This document shows, one piece after another, positions 1 to 9,255 of a stretch of 64,000 bases of DNA. The translations under genes were made by a program, and so were the position numbers. This stretch comes from Sorghum bicolor (Eukaryota; Streptophyta; Magnoliopsida; Poales; Poaceae), in assembly GCF_000003195.3 (NCBI RefSeq), contig NC_012874.2, forward strand, positions 56,257,671-56,321,670. The letters run 5' to 3'. How positions within the stretch are numbered: the first letter of the stretch is position 1; every line of letters begins with the position of its first letter. The notes under the pieces were generated by a model, which ran no database searches, was not told the origin of the DNA, and worked only from the letters and a program-made list of their open reading frames with translations.

Positions 1-20
1 AATGGTGTTTCCATGCTTGG

Positions 21-696
21 GAGAGAAAGATAAGTTTTCTTTTTAGTTTTTTAAATTATATGGTTTAGGATGTTATTTTTTGTGTAAATTTTATTTAATT
101 ACGCGATAAGCATTTTTTATATATGAGGTTGCTTCAGATGTTGCCTCTCCTCTCACCATTTCCATGTTTCATTCTCAAATTTTTTAGTGATATAATATAT
201 TTAGTTTTAATCAACAGTGTTTTTGTACCTTGTAAAATTTATTTTAGTGATATAAAGATATATATTTATGGTTTTGTCTTTATTTTTGATACTTGTTTTA
301 CTTTTTCAATTTGATTTAATTGTTAGGTGTTCTTTTGTTTTTGATGACAGATATTCGTAGACAATATTTCAATTAATTTACTAACTTTTCAACAGGTCAA
401 AATACAAGGTTTGAGGTTTTGATCTTCATTTCTTGGAAGGAGGTATAGGTGGCTAAGAAAGGTAAGTTTTCTTTTTAGTTTTTTAAATTATATTGTTTAG
501 GATGTTATTTTTATGTAAATTTGATTTAATTACGCGATAAGCATTTTTGTGCCCTCTTGTATAAGATGTTGCCTCTCCTCTCACCATTTCCATGATTCCT
601 TTTTCAATTTGATTTAATTGTTAGGTCTTCTTTTATTTTTAATAACAAATATTCGTAGACAATATTTCAATTAATTTACTAACTTTTCAATAGGTC
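21..696 (+). repeat. Tandemly duplicated leader of the CACTA-1 transposase gene
   Basis: The stretch around 38-170 recurs around 468-595 (shared landmarks TTACGCGATAAGC at about 100 and 530, and the TTGCCTCTCCTCTCACC block), a spacing of about 431 bp. The block ATTCGTAGACAATATTTC occurs near 354 and again near 650. Copies differ by small indels. Each copy ends in a pyrimidine/AG tract just before GGTCA, resembling a splice acceptor, and the second one lies directly before the ATG at 697. It is noncoding leader or intron sequence; no other gene is seen in 1-696. Confidence 0.7.
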
Positions 697-3456
697 ATGA
701 TGGAGAGGTCCTCATGGATGTATAACTTATCAAGACTAGATCCATCATATATACCTGAGGTGCATAGGTTTGTTGATGCCGCTAAGAACCATGCTTTGAG
801 AACAAAGACGAAGCATATATATTGTCCATGCTACGACTGCAGAAATATTCTTCTATTTGAAGATACTGAAGTAATCATTTCTCATCTAGTCTGTCGAGGA
901 TTTATGAAGGATTACTTGATTTGGACAAAGCATGGAGAGGGTAGCTCAGCGCCTTATACAGTTGGGGACCCAGCACACATCGACACCGATGGTCTAGGCA
1001 TGCCTGCTGATCAGTTTTTCCACGACACACCGCAGAGTGAACATGTTGTGCCAAATGTTACCGCTGGTGGATCTGCTGGGGAAATGATGGTGCAAGAACT
1101 CATGTCTTACCAAATGATACGGCTGTAGAAGATGCTGAATTCTTGGAGGCAATGTTGCGTCGTCATACTGAACCTTCAATGTTATTAATGAAAGGGATGG
1201 AGGCCTTGAAGAAGGCAGCAGAAGAGCCTTTGTATGATGAGTCTAAAGGTTGTACCAAAGAGTACACAACGTTACGAGCTGTGCTAAAACTGTTGATGGC
1301 AAAAGCCAGGTATGGTTTGTCCGATGCTGGATTCGATGCGTTCTTAAGTATTATCGGCGATATGCTTCCAAAGGAGAACAAAGTTCCTGCTAACACGTAC
1401 TATGCAAAGAAGATGATCAGTCCGCTGACTATGGGTGTCGAGAAGATCCATGCGTGTAGAAATCATTGTATCCTGTACCGAGGTGATGATTACAAGGACT
1501 TGGATAGTTGTCCAAAGTGTGGTGCAAGTCGGTACAAGACAAACAAAGACTATCGAGAGGATTGTGCTGCCTCCATGTGTAAAGCAAGGAAGAAGCGAAA
1601 GAAGGCCCAAAAGAACACCCAACAGAGTTCAAAACCCATGAGCAAAGATAAAGAAGAGGTTGACTATTATGCGCAGAAAAAGATTCCTGCTTTAGTGATG
1701 TGGTACCTTCCAGTGGTAGATCGACTGAGGAGTTTGTTTGCTAACCCTGAGGATGCAAAACTTATGAGTTGGCATGCTTCTGATGAGCACAAAAATGATG
1801 GCAAGCTTCGCCATCCAGCCGATGGAAAGCAGTGGCAAGATTTCAATGACAACCACCGAGACTTTGCCAGCGAACCAAGGAATGTTAGGTTCGCACTGTG
1901 TACAGATGGAATGAATCCATTTGCTGAGAGGAGCAGCAAGCATAGCACATGGCCGGTGATTCTCACCATCTACAACCTCCCTCCATGGTTGATGTAGAAG
2001 CGAAAATACCTTTTGCTAACCTTACTTATCTCTGGACCAGTTCAACCTGGAGTTGACATGGATGTTTTCCTGGAGCCATTGATGGAGGAAATGAAAATGT
2101 TATGGGAAAAAGGTGTTCAAATGTTGGACGAGTATCGCAAAGATTCATTCACGCTAAGAGCAATTATTTTTGTTACTATCAACGATTACCCTACTCTCTT
2201 TATTTTATCAGGGCAATTCAAGGGAAAGGTTGGTTGCGTGGTGTGCATAGATGGAACCCATTACGTGTCCCTTAATGCATCTAAGAAGATAGTGTACATG
2301 AGGCACAGACGCTTCTTATCGAAAGGACACAAGTACCGCGTGAAAAAGATGGATAAGTACTTGTGGTGCACTTGGTTCCACAAATACAGGCACTAGGTCC
2401 CATGTACCTGCATGAAATGTGGACTTACGAGCGTTTTATGTCAATACTAAATGGCTATGTATCAACTCGTGCTCGTCCCGAGGCGTCCATGATAGAGGGG
2501 TATTGTACCGAAGAGGCGATTGAGTCCGGTGGACCATTCTGCAATAATGTCCTAAAAGACCAGGTTGCAATAGGTTTGCCTCCGTCAAGACATGAGGGTA
2601 GGCTACATGGATGTGGGAGGATTGGACGAAAATCATTCATCCCACCAGATTATAATACAATACTTGAGGCACATCACAGCATCTTACATCAGCTCTCGAT
2701 AATGGAGCATTTGATTGAACAACACATGGATGAGCTTCGAGAACATAATCCTAGGCAAACAGAGGATTGGGTAATGAAGGAACACAAGAAACAGTTGTAC
2801 ACATGGCTAAGGGAGCAGGACATTCCATATGGGGAAACAATTGAGAAACAAACCATCAAGGCTTTGGCATCTGGACCATCACGCCAAGTCATAACATGGC
2901 AAACCTATGACATAAGTGGATTCACAATTCATACCAAGTATAAGGACCAAAAGAGCATAACACAAAATAGTGGTGTTCGATGCGAGGCCGTAGATGACAA
3001 AACTGGTGATATTATTACATACTTTGGCTTCATCGAGGACATATGGGAACTAGACTATGGTACATTTCAGATCCCTGTGTTTCGATGTCAATGGGTTGAA
3101 GATAAACATGTCACAGTGGATAATTATGGGGTCAGAGTTCTTGATCTAAGTAAGGTGGGATATAAAGATGACCCATGGATCCTTGCTAATCGTGCTGCAC
3201 AGGTTTTCTATGCTGAGCAGATCCTTTCTAAGAATGAGAAGAAAAGTACCGACAAACCGAAGCATGTAGTTTTCCAGGAAAGCAACAAGCAGTTGGAGTT
3301 GACGGTGTATCAGATCTGGAGGATTTTAACCAGTTCAGTGATATGTCCCTCTTTGTGGACCATCCTATGAAGATAAAAAATATTGAGCGAAGCATCCCAC
3401 AGAGTTCTTTGCCATGGGTGCGCCCTGATGGACAAGGAAGAATAGTAGCGGCCTAG
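697..3456 (+). pseudogene. CACTA-1 transposase (TNP2 type), frameshifted and internally deleted
   Basis: This would cut and join the element ends in the nucleus. 697-1128 encodes the Transpos_assoc-like N-terminus (YCPCYDCRNI, LIWTKHGEG). A one-base shift near 1110 leads into 1143-1997, the start of the Transposase_21 domain (CPKCGASRYK, CTDGMNPFAE). An in-frame TAG at 1995-1997 is followed by 2013-2396 in the same frame. At about 2355 the protein jumps straight to the DUF4218 part (ALGPMYLHEM, RARPEASMIEGY); compared with the CACTA-2 transposase about 0.74 kb is missing. The DUF4216 region follows (QNSGVRCEAVDD, VFRCQWVED). A further shift near 3290 moves the C-terminus into the frame ending PDGQGRIVAA and TAG at 3454-3456. 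It cannot make a full transposase. Start: first ATG after the acceptor-like AG. Confidence 0.88.
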
Positions 3457-3464
3457 ATTGTATC

Positions 3465-4235
3465 ATGTAAACGCTTTGTCAAATGCAAAAATGTCCTATT
3501 TATGAAATGTATATGTTGATGAGTGGAACAAACTTTGTATTCATGACTTTTCGAGTTGGGGACGTCTCGGGTTTCGAAAACGTGTGTGTAGTTGTGGAAA
3601 TTTGAAATTTCAAAATTTGAGTGGTCCAAACTCTCTCAGATGAAAAGTTGACCCTTACACACAATGTGTATCTTGATGAGCTGGACAAACTTTGTATTCA
3701 TGACTTTTGTATCTGAGGCTACCAAGGGTCCGGTCAAAGTGACTTTTCAGAAAAATTCTAAGATTTGACTTGGTCAAACTAGGTCAAACTAGGCACTAAA
3801 TGACCTCAAATGAAAAACTTTTGAATACATGGGTGTTAGAGCTCCTCAAGATACACATTCCATACATAGGATATTTTGGCATATGGGAAAGGATTGGTAA
3901 ACTCTAGTCACAAAGTGTTGAATGTGACACAAACTTTATGAAACTATATGTGAGACTTGTGGATTTAGAACTACACTTTTGAAACGCTTTGTCAAATGCA
4001 AAAATGTCCTATGTATGAAATGTATATCTTGATGAGTGGAACAAACTTTGTATTCATGACTTTTCGAGTTGGGGACGTCTCGGGTTTCGAAAACGTGTGT
4101 GTAGCTGTGGAAATTTGAAATTTCAAAATTTGACTAGGTCAAACTAGGTCAAACTAGGCACTAAAAGTCCTCAAATAAAAAAGTTTTAGATACAGAGGAG
4201 TTAGAGCTCATCAAGCTCTACCTTTCATACAATAT
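3465..4235 (+). repeat. Duplicated AT-rich 3' tail of CACTA-1
   Basis: The sequence around TTTGTCAAATGCAAAAATGTCC, GAGTGGAACAAACTTTG and the TTTCGAGTTGGGGACGTC block occurs near 3475-3600 and again near 3990-4110, spaced by about 515 bp, with further degenerate TGACTTGGTCAAACT / CATCAAGAT modules between. The same kind of module follows the transposase in CACTA-2 (12770-14040). 4236-4465 is simple AT-rich sequence with no gene. Confidence 0.7.
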
Positions 4236-4469
4236 GCAATATGCATTTGAAATTTAAAATAATATAAAATTAATATATAGGTGTGAAACAATATAATTAT
4301 ATTATAATATCATTATACAATTAATATATAAACAATATAATTATGTTACAAATATAGAATATAGAAACAATAATGTTTAAATATTATATTATAATATCAA
4401 TATGCAATAAAAAATAGTTACCAAAAATATAGAAAACAATAATAATAAAAAATATTACAAAATGTTTTG

Positions 4470-4562
4470 TATAGGCGGGTGGTATTGACCACCGCCTGTA
4501 TAGTGCTATTTCTAGAGGCGGTGGTCAATGCCAACCGCCTGTAGAAATGGAGGCCATATAAA
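4470..4562 (+). promoter_or_regulatory. Internal cluster of CACTA-1 subterminal motifs with TATA box
   Basis: Four alternating-strand copies of the terminal motif (AGGCGGGTGGT, ACCGCCTGTAT, AGGCGGTGGTC, AACCGCCTGTAG) lie here, 1.5 kb inside the element, immediately before TATAAA at 4557-4562 and a GC-rich exon. In En/Spm such motifs are bound by the element's TnpA protein. The placement suggests a promoter for the second gene that element proteins could bind; that role is inference. Confidence 0.6.
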
Positions 4563-4589
4563 GGCCGCGCGCAGACCCCCGAAATTTTC

Positions 4590-5810
4590 TAAGTCCGAAG
4601 GCGCGCCAGAGTTCGAATCCACGCCGGCAGGCTGCTAAAAAATTCCACGGCGCCAGAGTTCTCCGTCGAGCATCCGTCGCCCGTCGTCGTTCCCGTCGAG
4701 GTAAGCTCGCTCGGTCGCCGCGGGAGCGCACGGGGTCGGGGAGAGGGAGGCACAGCGCGTGCCCTCCGCTGCTCGCCGCCGGCGACGCGGCCTGAGGTGG
4801 CTGGACGGCGGCGCGGCCCGAGGCGGCTGGGCGACCGTCGTCGGTGGCAGGGCTGCGCCTGCGGCTGCGGATCCACGCGGGGAAGGCTCGGGGGCTGCGC
4901 GCAGCCGCCTCGGGGGAGTCTCGGGGCTCCTCAACCGAGGCGGCGGCGGCGGCGGCGGCGGCGCGTGCTGCGGCCGGTGGAGAGGGTGAGGGGGAGAGGG
5001 AGGGGCAGGGGCAGGGGCCGGTGGGCCGGCTGCGCAGCTGGGCCGGCCCACCAGCGGCCAATTTTTGTTTTCTTATTTTTTATTTTTCTTATATGATGTA
5101 TATGATGTATATTTTTAATTATTAACTGTCCTAAATAAATGTATATGATGTTTTATTTTTCTTATAATTATTAATTGTCATAAATAATTATTAATTGTTC
5201 TAAGTAAATATATATGATTGTGTATTCGATACTATAGGGCCTATAGGTATTATAAGATCAAAGGTGGAAGGTGTGATTCATCAGAACCGGGGCAGCCATT
5301 GAGATTATTTTATAAATGGCCGGTACGTACCAAAATATCACAAGCTGTCTTTTATAAATATAATATGCATATGACGATGTTGCAACTAATAAATATCCAC
5401 TTTTTTGTCATAAATCAGTGCCATAAGCAACCAGTCGGATCGGTCCACTGTGGATTCTACGTCTGCGAGTTCATGAGAGAGACCGGAAGATATGTAACTA
5501 ACCCTTCTAAGGTATTGCTCTAATAGTCGTTTATATTATTTGTGTCATTTTTTGTTGCTAAGCATGTGTTATATGAACTATAAATTTATGATGTTTCTAA
5601 CTTCCTCTGCAGCAACATGAGTTGGAAAAGGCGAAGAGCGTGACTCAAGCTGTTCTATATAACATAGTTGAGGACCTCTGCACTTTTCTCTTGAGAGAAG
5701 CTATTCCCACCGAAGGGAAATATCACGACCCGACCAGCGTCCTAGCAAAGCTTGAGTTTATAGCGCTAAGAGATATTAGTAGGCTAAAGCTATCTCGATC
5801 GGGTTATTAG
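4590..5810 (+). pseudogene. CACTA-1 second gene: GC-rich first exon and Ulp1-like protease remnant
   Basis: 4590-5060 is strongly GC-rich and begins about 30 bp after a TATA box, the usual look of a grass first exon; reading frames on both strands are open there because of base composition, so none is trusted. The middle of the gene is missing. 5240-5330 resembles a worn exon (YYKIKGG). 5405-5512 encodes [14 protein letters not shown], which carries the catalytic cysteine motif of Ulp1/C48-type SUMO proteases found in plant CACTA elements; it ends at a GT donor. 5613-5810 is the last exon, from an AG acceptor to a TAG (LEKAKSVTQAVLYNIVEDLC...). The His and Asp catalytic exons are absent, so no protease activity is expected. 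Confidence 0.7.
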
Positions 5811-5973
5811 AGCAGAGGTTTCAGATGTGAAACCTCATATGTCTGTAAACAAAAAACATTGATGTGTGATGTTTGTAATTAATATAATTTTATATACAAA
5901 GTAATGGTATATATAAATATATTGCATGTTGCATTGGTTGAATCTTGTAGCCTAACATAGTTTCAATAGTAAT

Positions 5974-6001
5974 GTATATAATATATATATATATATATAT
6001 T
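5974..6001. repeat. AT microsatellite
   Basis: About 14 units of alternating AT/TA within the AT-rich 3' flank of CACTA-1. 5811-6044 is otherwise featureless. Confidence 0.8.
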
Positions 6002-6044
6002 AAAAATAGGGTTTGCTGGAAAATAGGGTTAAATTGGAAAATCT

Positions 6045-6308
6045 TACCACGGGTGGTTTTGTTATGAGAACCGCCTGTAGAATCCAATTTCTACAGGCGG
6101 TTCTCATAACAGAACCGCCTGTAGAAATTGATTTCCACAGGCGGATATCATAACTGAACTGCCTGTAGAAATCTGTTTGTACAGGCGGTTCTTAGTTAAC
6201 CGCCTGTGGAAACTTTTATTTCCACAGGTCTATAGCCACTGGCGGTTCGTCAATCCGCCTGTACAAAGGGGTTGCGAACCGCCAGTATAGTATCTCTCTG
6301 TACTAGTG
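6045..6308 (+). repeat. CACTA-1 subterminal repeats and inner terminus
   Basis: Alternating inverted copies of GGCGGTTCTCATAAC / GAACCGCCTGTAGAAAT run up to a complete CACTA-type end, CTGTACTAGTG, at 6298-6308. This end is followed not by host flank but by rDNA-derived sequence and then a second end. Confidence 0.85.
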
Positions 6309-6322
6309 GTCGGCACGTCTTC

Positions 6323-6360
6323 CGCTCCCTGAGCAGCGATGATATCTTAATCCACACGAT

Positions 6361-6394
<34 letters not shown>

Positions 6395-6420
6395 ATCTCA
6401 GCTCCCCGAGCAGCGATGAT
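6323..6420 (+). pseudogene. 5.8S rRNA 5' fragment flanked by a repeated 20-mer
   Basis: 6354-6394 matches the first ~41 bp of plant 5.8S rRNA (core GGCAACGGATATCTCGGC followed by TCTCGCATCGAT) with one C-to-T change, and 6347-6353 resembles the last bases of ITS1 (TTAATCC). The match stops at CATCGAT, where the gene would continue GAAGAACG. The fragment is bracketed by GCTCCCTGAGCAGCGATGAT (6325-6344) and GCTCCCCGAGCAGCGATGAT (6401-6420); whether that 20-mer is also rDNA spacer could not be decided. Identification rests on recalled 5.8S conservation. Confidence 0.78.
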
Positions 6421-6626
6421 TTTTACAGGCGGTTTCTTAGGAGAACCGCCTGTAGAAATGCATGATTTCTACAGGCGGTTTTGTTAAGAAAACCGCCTGT
6501 AAAAATTGATTTTCACAGGCGGTTTTTGAGTTGAGCCCGCAAATTTATTTTTACAGGCGTTCTTTATTTAAAACCACCCGTAAAAATTAAATTCCACCGC
6601 CAGCTTAGAGCTTCTTTGTACTAGTG
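6421..6626 (+). repeat. CACTA-1 outer subterminal repeats and terminus
   Basis: A second, shorter set of ACAGGCGGTT / AACCGCCTGT repeats ending in TTTGTACTAGTG. It is flanked on the right by inhibitor-unit sequence, so this is the end that integrated. Confidence 0.85.
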
Positions 6627-7307
6627 TGTATGCGATGAAAGTTTCAAAAGCCATCCTCAGGAAACCGCCATGTACCAAGAGAATTTTTGTAGTGCATGAT
6701 GATGTTTACTAAGTGATCGCTTGTTATTTTATGGTCGGCAACTATATGATGGTGTTTTCTAATTAATGGTGGACAAAACGCTTACAATGTTTTCAACGAG
6801 AAGAGCATTGTGTTACACGTACGTGACTTCATTTACTCATACACGTCGATATTTACTATAAGTCGTGGCTTGTTATTTTATGGTCGACAACTATATCATG
6901 GTGTTTTCTATTTAATAGTGGACAAAATGCTTACATTGTTTTCACGGAGAACAGTCAAGCTACTATACATATCTCATTGTGTATATATACACACATATAC
7001 ATTGACCACGTATCATCACAATAGGCTACAGCGTTCTTCTTCTTCTCCCGAGGTTGCCATGTATTTCTTTGTTAATTATTGATTTCAAAATTTTTCCTTT
7101 TCATAATTTAGTAGACTGTTTGCTGCTTGGTTGGTATTGGTGCAATGGTTAAGACACTAGTTTAGTATGGAAGTACGATGTCTACATGATGATAGTTCGA
7201 GACACATACTATCCATCTATTGATTATGTTATTTTTGCTTGATTATTGATTCTTATTGATATTATAACAGTTTCAAAATAGGGAAAAGACAAGGATAGTA
7301 CGTGATC
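6627..7307 (+). promoter_or_regulatory. Upstream region of inhibitor copy 1
   Basis: Conserved in all units. It has a ~149-bp tandem duplication (TGGTCGGCAACTATAT near 6732 and TGGTCGACAACTATAT near 6881), a TATA box (TATATATA, 6982-6989), a CT-rich leader (TTCTTCTTCTTCTCC) and a probable 5'-UTR intron from a CCGAG/GT junction (7053) to TATTATAACAG (7270), 37 bp before the ATG. The intron is inferred from splice-like signals. A tRNA-like A-box and B-box lie inside it (see findings). Confidence 0.6.
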
Positions 7308-7547
7308 ATGGCTGCCCCTGCCCCTTATACCAAGACAGAGTGGCCTGAGCTGGAAGGAGAGGACCTTCGTGATGCACTAGTCACTATCAGTCAACAACGT
7401 CCGGATGTAACAGGAGTATTTCTCATCATCGGTTTGACGGAAAATGCACCTCCAAACACTGCAGGTGGTGTACGTGTTATTATCAACATCGGGATAGATG
7501 AAAACGGTCCATGGATTCGTAACCCGCCGCCTCCGCGCATTGGCTAG
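7308..7547 (+). CDS. Potato inhibitor I family protein, copy 1 (CI-2-like)
   Basis: It encodes 79 residues, the usual size of this serine-protease inhibitor family. Family marks are KTEWPELEG at residues 9-17 (barley CI-2 has KTEWPELVG), the V-R-V strand at 55-57, and the C-terminal PRIG at 76-79 (CI-2 PRVG). There is no cysteine and no signal peptide, so a soluble, disulphide-free inhibitor in cytosol or vacuole is expected. The binding loop (GLTENAPPNTAGG, 42-54) is unusual: by alignment P1-P1' is Pro48-Pro49, where active members have Met, Leu or similar, and the two loop-bracing arginines of CI-2 are Thr and Gly. Target protease is therefore unknown. The ATG at 7308 was chosen because the frame upstream offers only GTG. 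The protein is identical to that of copy 4. Confidence 0.88.
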   Translation: MAAPAPYTKTEWPELEGEDLRDALVTISQQRPDVTGVFLIIGLTENAPPNTAGGVRVIINIGIDENGPWIRNPPPPRIG

Positions 7548-8032
7548 GTTGCCTAGCAAAGGCTACCTTTATACTTTTTTATGCCTTGATATATCAAAGG
7601 CAGACGTCACTTGAATAAGGCGACCGAGTGTGCCATCTGAAGTTTCTTTTACGGTTGATTTTATATTTTGTATGTGTCTGTGATGAATCTATTGAGTATT
7701 ATCCTACTCAACATAGTAAACAACAAACAATAAGTTGTCTTGTGTTGATGAGTAGCATATGCATAATTATGTCATGAGAAATTGGGGTGCAATACTTTGC
7801 CACACTTATGGATTGTTCCCAATATTAGCATCGAGCATTCCGGACATGGATTAATGGTAATGCTGGCGCAGCTTTTGATCCAGTTCTGTTAGTGAGGGAC
7901 ATCATTTCTAAAACCTGAGTGATAAAAAATAATAACCAAGATGCGTATAGTATTGTATGAAGCACTAGTAATAACGGTTAACACCAAAATTTGGTAATTT
8001 TAGTGCCAACAGAGTCTACGGAAGGAAACCGA
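7548..8032 (+). other. 3' flank of inhibitor unit 1 up to the CACTA-2 insertion
   Basis: Conserved tail shared with units 2-4 (GGTTGCCTAGCAAAGGC, ACTCAACATAGTAAACAAC and AACACCAAAATTTGG blocks). No gene is seen. It ends with CGA (8030-8032), the left 3-bp target duplication of CACTA-2. Confidence 0.75.
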
Positions 8033-8099
8033 CACTACTACAGAACAGGCCTTTGGTCACTTGCCCAAAATGAACAATAATCTCGGCCAAAACAGAGTC

Positions 8100-8365
8100 C
8101 GGGACAAAAACATATTTAGTCCCGGTTGGTGAGACCAACCGGGACTCAAAGTCCCCTGCCCAACGGCTATTATGTCAGACATCGGCAGAGGGGACTTTTA
8201 GTCCCGGTTGGTCTCACCAACCGGGACAAAAGCCTAGCCTTTAGTCCCGGTTGGCACCACCAACCGGGATTAAAATCTTTTGTCCCGGTCCGTCCCACCG
8301 GCTGGGACTAGTGTTGGAATTTAGTTCCGGTTTTTAAAAGGAACCGGGACTAAATGTCCCTTCCC
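8100..8365 (+). repeat. CACTA-2 5' subterminal repeats
   Basis: About eight copies of TAGTCCCGGTTGGT in alternating orientation, able to form hairpins, followed by a TATA-like CATATTTGAAC (8365-8375). These are the expected transposase or TnpA binding region and the promoter of the transposase gene. 8376-8690 is leader sequence with no gene. Confidence 0.8.
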
Positions 8366-8689
8366 ATATTTGAACTCTTCTTCCCGTGGCCGAGCCCATC
8401 GATCTTCACTCTTTTGCTGTGTTCTTCATTTGGAGTTGCTTGTTCTAGCTTGCTCTCATCTCCGGCTATTGATTCATTTCATCGTTTCTACACCGTCATC
8501 GACTTGTTAAGAGGTCACTAGCTTCATCTTCTCAACATTTAGAAGCGGCGTATGTCATTTTCTAGTGTTATGTATATTATTTTTTATTTTATGGTTTTTT
8601 AAGAGGTTATTAGCTTCATCGCCATTTCAAAAGCGACGCGTTTTTTTAGAGAAATAGTGGTAATAAGTTTTTTATTTTAATTAGTTTAG

Positions 8690-9250
8690 AAAAAAATAAA
8701 AACATATAATACTTTAATTTGCAATTTTTGACCGATTTAGTTAGTTAATTATAACTAGTATACATACCACATTTCATGATTATTTAAGAAAAAAGAGAAT
8801 TTTTGTGCTTTTTTAATTTAGCTTGTTTAGAAAAATTAGAAATATAGAATTTTAGGTTTTTTGTTACTTTAATTTCTCTATTAAAAATAAAAACATATAA
8901 TACTTTAATTTGCAATTTTTGACCGATTTAGTTAGTTAATTATAACTAGTATACATACCACATTTCATGATTATTTAGGAAACTAGAGAATTTTTGTGCT
9001 TTTTTAATTTAGCTTGTTTAGAAAAATTAGAAATAGAGAATTTTAGATTTTTTGTTACTTTAATTTCTCTATTAAAAATTAGAAACTTATAATACTTTAA
9101 TTTGCACTTTATGACATGGTTAATTAGTTAATTATAACTAGTATGCATGCCACATTTCATGATTAGTTAGAAAAACCAGAAATAGAGAATTTTAGGTTAT
9201 TTGTTACTTTAATTTCTTTATAAAAAATTAGAAACTTATAATACTTTACA
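8690..9250 (+). repeat. Three tandem ~190-bp AT-rich repeats before the CACTA-2 transposase
   Basis: The landmark ATAATACTTTAATTTGCA recurs near 8706, 8896 and 9088, with a fourth partial copy near 9239 that runs into the transposase start; periods are about 190, 190 and 150 bp. Probably 5'-UTR intron; the last copy supplies TTGCAATGCAG, a possible acceptor at 9261. Confidence 0.75.
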
Positions 9251-9255
9251 TTGCA

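Larger units (their letters stand above)
1..6626 (+). mobile_element. CACTA (En/Spm) transposon CACTA-1, 5' end off window, decayed
   Basis: The right terminus reads TTTGTACTAGTG (ends 6626), the reverse complement of a CACTA terminus (CACTAGTACAAA). Subterminal repeats built on ACAGGCGGTT / AACCGCCTGT fill about 6045-6600. Inside, in order, are a transposase gene, a duplicated AT-rich 3' tail, an internal cluster of the same subterminal motif with a TATA box, a GC-rich exon and an Ulp1-like protease remnant. The 3 bp after the end (TGT, 6627-6629) lie in inhibitor-unit sequence that is uninterrupted in the other units (TTTTGTATGCGATGA), so the insertion point is clear. The left terminus and left target duplication are outside the window. 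All genes carry breaks, so the element is non-autonomous as it stands. Confidence 0.9.

Noticed and set aside
4525..5125. Several long open frames on both strands in the GC-rich block of CACTA-1
   Set aside because: Open on both strands and in several frames at once, with low-complexity Arg/Gly/Pro content; explained by base composition. The same applies to 14559-15027, 26655-27490, 33071-33382, 38052-38303 and 52699-53347.
6045..6626. CRISPR-like alternation of repeats and spacers in the CACTA termini
   Set aside because: Repeats are in alternating orientation with variable spacing, belong to CACTA subterminal arrays, and the DNA is plant nuclear.
6810..7082. A ~90-118-codon frame upstream of the inhibitor genes (MLHVRDFIYSYTS..., also at 30713 and 48237)
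   Set aside because: It overlaps the TATA box, leader repeat and predicted intron, differs in length and C-terminus between copies through indels, and is absent as such from copy 3. It looks like chance in duplicated leader DNA.
8126..8311. 61-codon frame with NRDKSLAFSPG-like repeats
   Set aside because: A translation of the CACTA-2 subterminal repeats, not a protein.
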